From CAZEGI01 sp964512105 (GTDB lineage Archaea; Altiarchaeota; Altiarchaeia; IMC4; CAZEGI01): a DNA stretch of 39,996 nt. The stretch lies in NCBI GenBank assembly GCA_964512105.1, contig CAZEGI010000009.1, forward strand, positions 1 through 39,996, given 5' to 3'. The position numbers and the translations under genes were made by a program. Position 1 is the first letter of the stretch, and each line of letters begins with the position of its first letter. This document shows positions 16,977 through 23,532 of this stretch, piece by piece. Below the pieces are notes generated by a model. That model was not told where the DNA came from, ran no database searches, and saw nothing but the letters and a program-made list of their open reading frames with translations.

Positions 16977-17729
16977 ATGTTGCGAGACAGACAAGTTCCA
17001 CAGTCAGCGACTGCCGTACCTTACGACAGGCAGATGCTGTGTGCGCTTTATGTTCAAGGCATATGCGACAGACAACGGGAGGCCGGACGTGGCGACCAAC
17101 CATCCGGCGTTGCTGTCCAAAGATCCTCTGGGGAATACGAGTTCAACTGGCAAGTCCGGTGCGTTGTCCATGATAAGAACACGGGTGACATAAGGGTGAT
17201 GCTTTATAATCCGCAACTTCTTGTAAAATCGCCAACAGTTGCAGAATTCGCAGAATGGCAGAGGGCCACAGACAGTTATGTGCAAAGTGAAAGCGTAAAA
17301 AAGGTGGATGAACAGACCAGGCAGGCTCGCGAGGCCGGTCGCGGGAGCCCTGCAGTAGACCTAAGCGCTATCCGAAACGGGTTGTACAGAGAAATTGGTG
17401 TCGATTACGAAGCGATTCGTCCCATTCTTGGTCTGGAAATGACTACCCAACCAAAAGCCGATATAAACCCAGAATCCGTGAATGGGCGTTTTGTTCAGGG
17501 GCTGATAGATGAACAGAGAAGAGCCGTGGAACGTGGTCATCAACCGCCCCAATTTGTAGTTGAACGTACATCCGGTGAGGTTGAAAGGGACTGGTCAATT
17601 ACCGGCGTTAGTGAAGGAAGGGTAATAATCCAAAAGAGGGTTGGTGGTGAATTACTTGAAAAAAAGCCCACGCTTGCTGAATTCGTAGGATGGCAGAAAC
17701 GACGGATGAACCTTCCGACTACGCAATAA
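16977..17729 (+). CDS. Uncharacterised protein with an internal duplication
   Basis: 250 residues and soluble; no family recognised. The N-terminal (about 18-97) and C-terminal (about 168-243) parts are copies of one domain. Both show a pattern like YVQGICDRQREAGRGDQP, then a basic beta segment (VAVQRSSGE versus FVVERTSGE), a W, and a closing KxPTxAEFxxWQ motif (KSPTVAEFAEWQR versus KKPTLAEFVGWQK). The linker contains another AREAGRG. By my count it has 26 Arg and 9 Lys, like the orphans at 8227 and 10753. GGTGAG 3 nt before the ATG may be the ribosome-binding site. A basic, duplicated beta-rich domain could bind nucleic acid, but this is a guess. The gene converges on the coiled-coil operon with an 8-nt gap. 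Confidence 0.72.
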   Translation: MLRDRQVPQSATAVPYDRQMLCALYVQGICDRQREAGRGDQPSGVAVQRSSGEYEFNWQVRCVVHDKNTGDIRVMLYNPQLLVKSPTVAEFAEWQRATDSYVQSESVKKVDEQTRQAREAGRGSPAVDLSAIRNGLYREIGVDYEAIRPILGLEMTTQPKADINPESVNGRFVQGLIDEQRRAVERGHQPPQFVVERTSGEVERDWSITGVSEGRVIIQKRVGGELLEKKPTLAEFVGWQKRRMNLPTTQ

Positions 17730-17737
17730 CCAGATTT

Positions 17738-18193
17738 TTATTCGAACGTAAAACACTGCTCCCTTCCTTTCACAATTATGCAGTGCTCCTGCCAGGTGTC
17801 GTTGGCTTCGCTCAGGTTTTTCAAAGTTTTGGTGTCCTCGTCGAAGGCGAATGCCGGTGTACCCGTTCCTCTAAGGCCTTTTTCCCGGATGACGATAGTG
17901 CTGTTCAGGTTGTTCATGTTCCTTGCCATGTCAATGACCAGGCCTTCAACCCTTCCGATCCGGTCATCGGTGTATTCGTTGTTCTCCGCCATCTCACCTT
18001 TCAGGTTTTTGATTTCCACGCCGTGAGTTTCCAACTGGGTGTTGAGCGTGTTGATTTTTTCGGATAACACATCAATCCGGTTCGAGATTTCAATCAATTT
18101 TTTACCCATTTCCAGATACATGTAAAACGTTATCAGGGCAAATACGACAACCGCCAAAACCACCCAAGACACCAGTTTATCCTTATTGTCCAT
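17738..18193 (-). CDS. Membrane-anchored coiled-coil protein
   Basis: 151 residues. After MDNKDKLVSW comes one TM helix (VVLAVVVFALITFYMYLEM), then a heptad-rich coiled coil of about 60 residues (KLIEISNRIDVLSEKINTLN and onward). A short C-terminal part contains two cysteines (EHCIIVKGREQCFTFE) that could form a disulfide outside the cell. The protein probably spans the membrane once with the coiled coil extracellular. No family can be named. It lies 11 nt downstream of a 49-residue gene on the same strand and is likely co-transcribed with it. Confidence 0.75.
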   Translation of the reverse strand: MDNKDKLVSWVVLAVVVFALITFYMYLEMGKKLIEISNRIDVLSEKINTLNTQLETHGVEIKNLKGEMAENNEYTDDRIGRVEGLVIDMARNMNNLNSTIVIREKGLRGTGTPAFAFDEDTKTLKNLSEANDTWQEHCIIVKGREQCFTFE

Positions 18194-18204
18194 CTTTATC
18201 GGAC

Positions 18205-18354
18205 TTAACCAAAATTCATGGTTTTGCCGAATTTCTCATAGCTGAACTTCTTACCCTCGTTCAAAAGTCTTCGCATAAGCTGCAAATCTTCGGAGTGCGA
18301 CGTAGTCTCGAGGGTAACGCGCCCATTATCACCTATAACCCTAAATTTTGCCAT
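18205..18354 (-). CDS. 49-residue small protein in operon with the coiled-coil gene
   Basis: A short gene: MAKFRVIGDNGRVTLETTSH, then SEDLQLMRRLLNEGKKFSYE, ending KFGKTMNFG. It is preceded by GGTGGTGGC directly before the ATG, the same block seen before ftsZ and the large surface-protein gene. That makes it more than a chance ORF. It is predicted to fold as a short beta hairpin followed by a helix. No family is recognised. The stop is 11 nt before the start of the membrane coiled-coil gene. Confidence 0.62.
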   Translation of the reverse strand: MAKFRVIGDNGRVTLETTSHSEDLQLMRRLLNEGKKFSYEKFGKTMNFG

Positions 18355-18417
18355 GCCACCACCCCACTAAAAGACATTATAATATAGGAATGTCGCCTTA
18401 AAACCAAGAAAAAGGTT

Positions 18418-18576
18418 AGCTGGGAGAGGGATTTGAACCCCCGTTGGTCGGTCTCTTCGAGTTCCATCAAAGAAAGTTTTTTTCTTTCTTTGAACCCGAG
18501 GGCCTTTCTTTCTTTTCGAAAAGAAAGAAAGGGGCTCTCTGCAGCCGACTGCCTGACCAGGCTTGGCCATCCCAGC
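18418..18576 (-). tRNA. tRNA-Cys(GCA) with an 86-nt archaeal intron
   Basis: Exon 1 is 18576-18539 and exon 2 is 18452-18418, with the intron at 18538-18453. Acceptor GCTGGGA pairs with TCCCAGC, the D arm is GCC/GGC, the anticodon stem GTCGG/CCGAC, and the T arm GGGGG-TTCAAAT-CCCTC. The joined anticodon loop is CTGCAGA, anticodon GCA. Discriminator U73 (18418) is the expected cysteine identity base. The intron is at the canonical 37/38 site in a bulge-helix-bulge: two 3-nt bulges, both AGA, separated by the four-pair helix CTGC/GAAG (one G-A mismatch), with inner helix GAG/CTC. CCA is not encoded. The intron carries a 30-nt perfect palindrome (18503-18532) and a second hairpin (18467-18493). 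No TATA box lies at the usual distance upstream. Confidence 0.95.
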
Positions 18577-18740
18577 GAATGAGCGAATGTGAATGAGCTG
18601 TGGATGGGTGACGGAGCTTGCGTAGTCGCATCCATCCCAGCAAACTTTTAATAAAAGTTTCCGCAAAGTGCAAAGCACTTTTACGCTGATCAAAACATGT
18701 GTGGCGTGCGCTCCCGATGGTCGCTTAGCCACACTGTCAT
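18577..18740. repeat. Hairpin cluster upstream of tRNA-Cys
   Basis: No gene is seen here. In order there are an imperfect hairpin closed by GCTG/CAGC with TGGATG/CATCCA (18598-18641), a perfect AAACTTTTA-TAAAAGTTT-type hairpin (18642-18660), AAAGTGC-AAA-GCACTTT (18665-18681), and a copy of the dispersed repeat (18688-18734, GATCAAAACA then stem GTGTGGC/GCCACAC). The tRNA's first ten bases (read as CCATCCCAGC at 18567) recur at 18632. The remaining bases to 18804 are AT-rich and probably hold the adk promoter. Confidence 0.7.
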
Positions 18741-18828
18741 TTTAAAGATATAATATAGAACTATCTATAAAAAAACGATTTTTTAATGTATAATACTTAT
18801 TCCTATGATACATTCATGTGTGATTAAA

Positions 18829-19398
18829 ATGCTGGTTGTTGTGACTGGAATTCCGGGTGCCGGAAAAACGACTGTTGTTAATGCCGCGCTTGAAAAACTG
18901 GGTAAGCTGAACGTGAAATACGAGATGATTAATTATGGGGACGTCATGCTCGAGATTGCGAAGTCGAAGAAGCTTGTGAAGGAACGCGACGAGATGAGAA
19001 AACTTGCGCCAGACAAGCAAAAGGAGATACAGAAAAAAGCCGCACAGCAGATTGCGAAGATGGCCGCAGGCAGGAACATTATACTGGACACTCACTGCAC
19101 GATACGGACGCCGAAAGGTTACCTTCCGGGTCTTCCGGAGTGGGTCATACGCGAGCTCATGCCTGACCGGTTTGTTCTGGTTGAAGCGAATGAGGATGAG
19201 ATTCATGCACGAAGGACGGGAGATGCTTCCCGGACAAGAGATGCGGAATCTGCGGAAGAAATCGCGCTTCATCAGGAGGTGAACCGGAACATCGCGGAGG
19301 CGTATTCTGTGCTTACGGGAATGACGGTTAAGGTGATTTACAACAGGCAGAACAAGCTGGATGACGCGGCAAACGCCATGGTGGAAGTATTAAGATGA
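18829..19398 (+). CDS. adkA: Archaeal-type adenylate kinase
   Basis: Interconverts AMP + ATP and 2 ADP in the cytoplasm. It matches the trimeric archaeal AdkA family rather than bacterial Adk. The sequence opens MLVVVTGIPGAGKTTVV (P-loop GIPGAGKTT), then INYGDVMLE, DEMRKLAPDKQKEIQ, IILDTHCTIRTPKGYLPGLP, and the GDASRTRD lid with EIALHQEVNRNIAEAY. The pattern runs in step with the Methanococcus enzymes along its length of about 189 residues. I choose the ATG at 18829 because the P-loop strand then begins at residue 2 as in homologs; 18805 is an alternative. It opens the ribosomal/secretion-associated block adk-DUF106-rpl34e-cmk and overlaps the next gene by 4 nt. Confidence 0.95.
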   Translation: MLVVVTGIPGAGKTTVVNAALEKLGKLNVKYEMINYGDVMLEIAKSKKLVKERDEMRKLAPDKQKEIQKKAAQQIAKMAAGRNIILDTHCTIRTPKGYLPGLPEWVIRELMPDRFVLVEANEDEIHARRTGDASRTRDAESAEEIALHQEVNRNIAEAYSVLTGMTVKVIYNRQNKLDDAANAMVEVLR

Positions 19399-19967
19399 AC
19401 CGGTTTTTTGTGATTTTTTCGGTTTTGGTGCTTATGGTTTTTTGCGCTGCTGCGGAGGATTCCGCAATATACGAGAACGTGCAGGAACTGAACGAAACGC
19501 AGAAAATTTCAGCGCCCGGAACCGCGGATTTCAAAATCTCCTTCGGACCGATAGGGATTACGGCTGCCGGTGAGACGATTGCGATAATATCCGTGGGGAT
19601 TGCGATGTTCAGCACGGTTGTGAGGCTTGCGGTTCTCGACAGGTCGAAGATGCGGGAGATGAAGGAGAAAATGAAAGAGCACCAGAGCGAACTCAAGGAG
19701 GCGACCAAATCGGGGGACAAGAAGAGGGCGCAGAAGGCACAGGAGGAGTTCATGAAACTCACGATGGAAAACATGCGGTACTCGTTCAAGCCGATGATAT
19801 TCACTTTTATACCGTTCATCATAATATTTGGATGGTTGCAACGCGAGTACAACCAGGTTGGGCTGGTTGCGAACCTGTTCGGATACGGAATCGGGTGGTT
19901 CGGATGGTATTTCGTATGCGCGATGGTTTTTTCAAGTTTGATAAACAAGTTATTGAAGGTAACGTAA
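19395..19967 (+). CDS. DUF106 membrane protein (archaeal EMC3/TMCO1/YidC-like insertase)
   Basis: 190 residues. A signal-like hydrophobic N-terminus (FFVIFSVLVLMVFCAAA) precedes the core. TM1 (AIISVGIAMFSTVVRLAV) is followed by a charged coiled-coil hairpin rich in MKEKMKEHQ-type repeats, and then by TM helices containing PMIFTFIPFIIIFGWLQ and GWFGWYFVCAMVFSSLINKL. This is the architecture of the archaeal DUF106 family, related to the Oxa1/EMC3/TMCO1 insertases that help insert membrane proteins at the ribosome-translocon. Its position between adk and rpl34e is conserved in archaea. The start overlaps adk by 4 nt (ATGA), implying coupled translation. Confidence 0.9.
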   Translation: MNRFFVIFSVLVLMVFCAAAEDSAIYENVQELNETQKISAPGTADFKISFGPIGITAAGETIAIISVGIAMFSTVVRLAVLDRSKMREMKEKMKEHQSELKEATKSGDKKRAQKAQEEFMKLTMENMRYSFKPMIFTFIPFIIIFGWLQREYNQVGLVANLFGYGIGWFGWYFVCAMVFSSLINKLLKVT

Positions 19968-19968
19968 A

Positions 19969-20502
19969 ATGGTCATGAGAAGATTAAGAGGACGGGCAGT
20001 AAAGAAAACAAAGGTAGCAGTCCCGGGAGGACGAACGGTTACGCACTTTAAGGAAAGAAAAACAGGCAAAAACGTATGCGGAAGATGCGGAAGACCATTG
20101 GGCGGAACACCCAGCGATGCGCCCGTGGGGGTTGGAAAGCTAGCACACAGTGAGAAGGCCCCGGCACGTAAGTACGCAGGGATACTGTGCGGAAACTGCG
20201 TGGAATCGCTGGTGCGTTATGTTACACGATTTGAGGTCAAGTTCAATTATCCGGAATACAGGGAACTGCCGCTCACAAGGGACCTCACCATCGAGAGGTT
20301 TCTGCCTGCCGGTTGGTGGGATACGGTACAGAAGCCACGCGCTGAGAAGAAGAAAAAACCGAGGAAGCTGAAGGTCGAGAAGGCGGAGAAAAAGGCGAAG
20401 GAAAAACCGGCGGAGCCGAAAAAGGAGAAAAAACCGGAGAAAAAAGAAAAGGTCAAGAAAGAGAAAAAAACAAAAACCAAAAAACCTGAAAAGAAGAAAT
20501 GA
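19969..20502 (+). CDS. rpl34e: 50S ribosomal protein L34e with Lys-rich extension
   Basis: The first 95 residues or so are L34e: MVMRRLRGRAVKKTKVAVPG, VTHFKERK, and two zinc-knuckle pairs in CGRCGRPLGGTPSDAP and CGNC (LCGNCVESLVRYVTRFEV). The family is usually about 90 residues. Here another 80 or so follow, beginning near NYPEYRELPLTRDLTIERF and ending in a tail of nearly pure Lys/Glu/Pro repeats (KKEKKPEKKEKVKKEKK). The tail is probably disordered and could contact rRNA or neighbouring proteins. The stop overlaps the cmk start by 4 nt, so the tail is not a frameshift artefact: the coupling point is preserved at its end. Confidence 0.93.
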   Translation: MVMRRLRGRAVKKTKVAVPGGRTVTHFKERKTGKNVCGRCGRPLGGTPSDAPVGVGKLAHSEKAPARKYAGILCGNCVESLVRYVTRFEVKFNYPEYRELPLTRDLTIERFLPAGWWDTVQKPRAEKKKKPRKLKVEKAEKKAKEKPAEPKKEKKPEKKEKVKKEKKTKTKKPEKKK

Positions 20503-21020
20503 TAATAACCGTCGGCGGTTCGGTCGGTTCGGGAAAAACAACGCTTGCCCGCGAGCTGTCTGAAAAACTCGGATTCAAACACGTTTCTGCAGGGGAGATA
20601 ATGCGGAAAATGGCCGAAGAGGCCGGCATGGATTTACTTGAGTTCTCGAAGTATGCGGAAAAAAACATCGCGGTTGACAAGAAGATTGACGAGCGGCAGC
20701 GCGAGCAGGCCAAAGGGAATTGCGTGGTTGACGGCCGGCTGTCCGCGTATTTTCTGGATGCGGATTTGAAGATCTGGTTGACCGCGCCGTTTGACGTCAG
20801 GGTAAAGCGCATAATGGGCCGTGAGGATATAAAGGAGAAAGAGGCAAGAAACAGAATCCTGAAGCGCGAGGAGAGCGAGAGGATAAGGTACAAGAAGATT
20901 TATGACATAGATATTGACAACCTCGCAATTTACGACCTTGTGATAAATACAGGTAAGTGGCAGGTTAAGGAGCTTGCGGATATCGTGAGTGCGGCGGTAA
21001 AGGGTATTGAGATTTCTTGA
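20499..21020 (+). CDS. cmk: Cytidylate kinase (archaeal type)
   Basis: Phosphorylates CMP/dCMP. 173 residues with P-loop GSVGSGKTTLA, then FKHVSAGEIMRKMAEE, CVVDGRLSAYFL, DLKIWLTAPFDVRVKRIMGRE and REESERIRYKKIYDIDIDN. These are the hallmarks of the short archaeal cytidylate kinase. The length is normal. It ends the adk-DUF106-rpl34e-cmk operon and converges with the glycosyltransferase gene after a 12-nt gap. Confidence 0.94.
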   Translation: MIITVGGSVGSGKTTLARELSEKLGFKHVSAGEIMRKMAEEAGMDLLEFSKYAEKNIAVDKKIDERQREQAKGNCVVDGRLSAYFLDADLKIWLTAPFDVRVKRIMGREDIKEKEARNRILKREESERIRYKKIYDIDIDNLAIYDLVINTGKWQVKELADIVSAAVKGIEIS

Positions 21021-21032
21021 ACGGATTGCGGT

Positions 21033-22418
21033 TTATTCCGGGATTGAGAGGATGTTGTCTGTCGTGAACTTGTTTACGCGCTCCTGAAGCGTCGCCTTCA
21101 GCGTGCGGTAACTATACCCCTCAACCCGGTTGAGCTGCTCCTTTATGGATGACCAAGGCCTCAGCAACTTTGGCTCCCGGTTTGCGTATTGTTTTATGCC
21201 CTCGCGTACAAGCTTCCTGTATCTTGCGATTCTCTCGAGGTCCTGTTTCATCTCATCCGGCCCGTATCTCACCCTGTCCGGATTTTCCAATGCGATTTTT
21301 TCGTATTCCGGAAGCTTGGCTTTCGCAAGTTTTTCGTATTCCTCGAGCAACTCGTCAGTATCGCCGACCCTTTTCTGCAGACCGTATTTTTTTATCCAGT
21401 AGAATAACGCGACTACGATTTCCCGCAGCATGTCGTCCACGTGCTTTTCGGTTCCGGGTATGTGCTCGAAAAAACCGAAATCCGCCTGGCTCATCCTGTG
21501 GAAACCGTATTCCCTCCATATCTGGCACAACACTGAAGTTTCGATGTCGTAGCCGTTCGAGAACTGTATGCGGTTTATCGCGCGCCGGCTGAAAACGCAC
21601 TCACCGCTGAACGGATAAACCAACTGCTCGAAGCCGTTGAATATGCCGCGCTTTGACAGTGCCTGGAAAAATGGTTTCCCGAACAGCCTGCTCAATCTTC
21701 CGCCAATTTTGAAGTTATCCCCGTTCCTGTGTTTCCGGATGTATGCCGCCTTCGTGAACACGATGTGCTCGTTCTCCTCGTGGAACGGCTTCCATGTTTC
21801 GAGGATCGGCTTGCACAGCCCGCTTATGTAATGCCCTTTGAACGAAACGATGTCGGAATCTATGAGGCAGATGATGTCGCCGTATATGACCGGAATCGAG
21901 AACCAGAGGTTTGCACCCTTCCCCCTCCGCATGCATTTGATGTCCGCTTCCGTGAGTATGCCGCGGTCGAGCAGGATTTGATGCATCTTCGGGTCGACCT
22001 GGCTCATGGTCCTTATGCTGAAGTCGTGCCTGCCCTGAAGCGCCTTCTGTCTTTCCTCTGCGGAAGTTTGTATAAGCTCGACCTCTCGCCTGAAGGTCCT
22101 GCAGTATTTTGTGGCGGTGGTTATCAGCGATTTTATGAATTCGAGATCCGGATTGTCGTTGATTGACGAACCTTCCGCGATAAGAAGCTCGTCTATAACC
22201 CCGTTGTCTATGAGGTTGCCGCACTTGCGGATGATGCGGGTTACGGTTTTGTCGTAAAGCGCATCGTCCTTCCTGAAGGTCGGCATGATTACGGAAATCG
22301 CAACCGGACGCTTTCCGGACTCGTCCATCACGTACTTCTCGAGCTTGAGGTCAACGATTTCCTCTGCCGTGATTTTCACAACATCGTCGTGGCTTAGCAG
22401 GTTCACGCTCAACACCAT
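21033..22418 (-). CDS. GT-A glycosyltransferase, GpgS-like (GT81/GT2)
   Basis: 461 residues. The GT-A core starts near residue 40 (VAISVIMPTFRKDDALYDKT). It shows LLIAEGSS for the nucleotide-sugar region, RRGKGANLWFSIPVI, and the metal-binding DxD in CLIDSDIVSF. A conserved acceptor-side block YPFSGECVFSRRAI and ETSVLCQIWREYG follows. This combination is that of glucosyl-3-phosphoglycerate/mannosylglycerate synthase-like enzymes. The last 110 residues are a helical extension (DTDELLEEYEKLAKAKLPEY onward). No signal peptide or TM helix is seen. It is divergent from the sugar isomerase-like gene across 54 nt that contain TTTTATATATAC. The substrate is not determinable; compatible-solute or glycolipid synthesis fits the neighbourhood. 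Confidence 0.75.
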   Translation of the reverse strand: MVLSVNLLSHDDVVKITAEEIVDLKLEKYVMDESGKRPVAISVIMPTFRKDDALYDKTVTRIIRKCGNLIDNGVIDELLIAEGSSINDNPDLEFIKSLITTATKYCRTFRREVELIQTSAEERQKALQGRHDFSIRTMSQVDPKMHQILLDRGILTEADIKCMRRGKGANLWFSIPVIYGDIICLIDSDIVSFKGHYISGLCKPILETWKPFHEENEHIVFTKAAYIRKHRNGDNFKIGGRLSRLFGKPFFQALSKRGIFNGFEQLVYPFSGECVFSRRAINRIQFSNGYDIETSVLCQIWREYGFHRMSQADFGFFEHIPGTEKHVDDMLREIVVALFYWIKKYGLQKRVGDTDELLEEYEKLAKAKLPEYEKIALENPDRVRYGPDEMKQDLERIARYRKLVREGIKQYANREPKLLRPWSSIKEQLNRVEGYSYRTLKATLQERVNKFTTDNILSIPE

Positions 22419-22472
22419 CCGCCAAAAAAAGTTCTAATTTTATATATACACGCTTAATAAATATGTCTCAGG

Positions 22473-23393
22473 ATGAAATTTGGATTCAACGTATCAAACG
22501 GCTGGATGGGCGAACCTTACAACCTGCGCCTAAACAGGATTTTCGAGATGCTGGCATCGGCAAAAGCGGAGTGCGTCGAGGCACAGCTGAAGAACGTGTC
22601 CGTGATGACCGAGGGCGGTGCGATAAACCGGAAGGGGAAGAATTATTTTTTCAACCTTGCGGCCTCGTACGATTTTGAGTACACGATTCACGCGCCGTTT
22701 CCGTACTATGCGCCGGTCTATTTGGAATTCCTCCGAGGGAAGAGGCACAAGCGCTCGATAAATATACTGAAGTCGTGCACGGATGTTGCAAACGAACTGG
22801 ACGCGAAAATTGTTGTCGTGCATCCCTCGCATTCCCTGGGGTTCCCGAGCGACCAGCGAAAATACCAGGGCAAGATTATCAGGAGGATAACCGAGAACCT
22901 GAAAGAGGTCGTGGATTACATCGAGAAAAATGGGTATGACGTGAAAATTGCGCTGGAAACCATGTCGCCAAAACCGGAGAGGATGGTTGTTGGCGATAGG
23001 CCAAGGGAAATCATTAGGATAACGGATGCGCTCGGCAGCGAGCATGCGGGGATAGCGTGGGACATGTGCCACACGTACAAGCAGATGCTGACTTATAAGT
23101 ACAAAGTGAAGGATTTCAAGCCGATTGCCGAGCGGACGATACACATACACCACAGCGACTATTCGCCGCTGATGGAGAGATGCCACTGCCCACAGGGTTT
23201 TGGAGTTTCCGGAAGAGGGATGACAAAACTGCTGAAAGGTTATAACGACATGGTCATATCCGAAGTTTCGCCGAAACTTTTCCTGTATCTGGACCCGATG
23301 AAAACGCCCGAGGAATGGCTTAGGATTGTTCTTAGAAACACGAAAAAAACCTTCATGAAAAAATCAAATACTCCGCCTAAAGGCAGAGTATAA
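22473..23393 (+). CDS. Xylose isomerase-like/AP endonuclease 2 family TIM barrel
   Basis: 306 residues. Metal-site words appear along the barrel in the order known for this superfamily: YTIHAPFPYYAP, IVVVHPSHSLGF, KIALETMSPKPERM, GIAWDMCHTYKQ, TIHIHHSDYSPLMERCHCPQ and MVISEVSPK. They provide His, Glu and Asp ligands for a metal site. Members act as sugar isomerases/epimerases or as endonuclease IV. The cluster of glycosyltransferases and the CDP-alcohol transferase favours a sugar or inositol-related role. The C-terminal KKSNTPPKGRV tail is basic and probably flexible. TTTTATATATAC about 25 nt upstream is a plausible TATA box for an almost leaderless message. The next gene follows after a hairpin-rich 139-nt gap. 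Confidence 0.78.
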   Translation: MKFGFNVSNGWMGEPYNLRLNRIFEMLASAKAECVEAQLKNVSVMTEGGAINRKGKNYFFNLAASYDFEYTIHAPFPYYAPVYLEFLRGKRHKRSINILKSCTDVANELDAKIVVVHPSHSLGFPSDQRKYQGKIIRRITENLKEVVDYIEKNGYDVKIALETMSPKPERMVVGDRPREIIRITDALGSEHAGIAWDMCHTYKQMLTYKYKVKDFKPIAERTIHIHHSDYSPLMERCHCPQGFGVSGRGMTKLLKGYNDMVISEVSPKLFLYLDPMKTPEEWLRIVLRNTKKTFMKKSNTPPKGRV

Positions 23394-23402
23394 CTTACAA
23401 TG

Positions 23403-23530
23403 ATGGCGACATATAAGGTGTCGCTCATCAGACGAGAGGTTTAAACCTCTCGCTGAAAATGCAGATGGCTAAAAAACAGCGGGGGTGTAATGCAAGGTAG
23501 CAATGTGACTGTTGCATTCTTGCATTTTTG
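23403..23530. repeat. Three successive hairpins before the IPCT-DIPPS-like gene
   Basis: Hairpin 1 has TGATG-GCGACA pairing with TGTCGC-T-CATCA (about 23401-23430). Hairpin 2 is the perfect 20-nt palindrome CGAGAGGTTTAAACCTCTCG (23433-23452). Hairpin 3 has AATGCAA pairing with TTGCATT, with an inner GCAA/TTGC (about 23488-23527). They fill the 139-nt intergenic space and end directly before the ATG at 23533. They may be a terminator of the upstream gene, a leader structure of the downstream gene, or a miniature inserted element. Confidence 0.65.
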
Positions 23531-23532
23531 TA

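Noticed and set aside
18467..18532. Long variable arm, making the RNA gene a tRNA-Leu or tRNA-Ser
   Set aside because: The extra sequence sits in the anticodon loop between positions 37 and 38 with a bulge-helix-bulge; the variable region is only 4 nt and U73 fits cysteine.
18333..18732. Overlapping minus-strand ORFs through the tRNA-Cys region
   Set aside because: They read through the tRNA exons, intron palindrome and hairpins; low-complexity translation.
23403..23530. Possible C/D box RNA (ATGATGG and CTGA-like words)
   Set aside because: The C box is not exact and the boxes lie inside hairpin stems; hairpins explain the sequence better.
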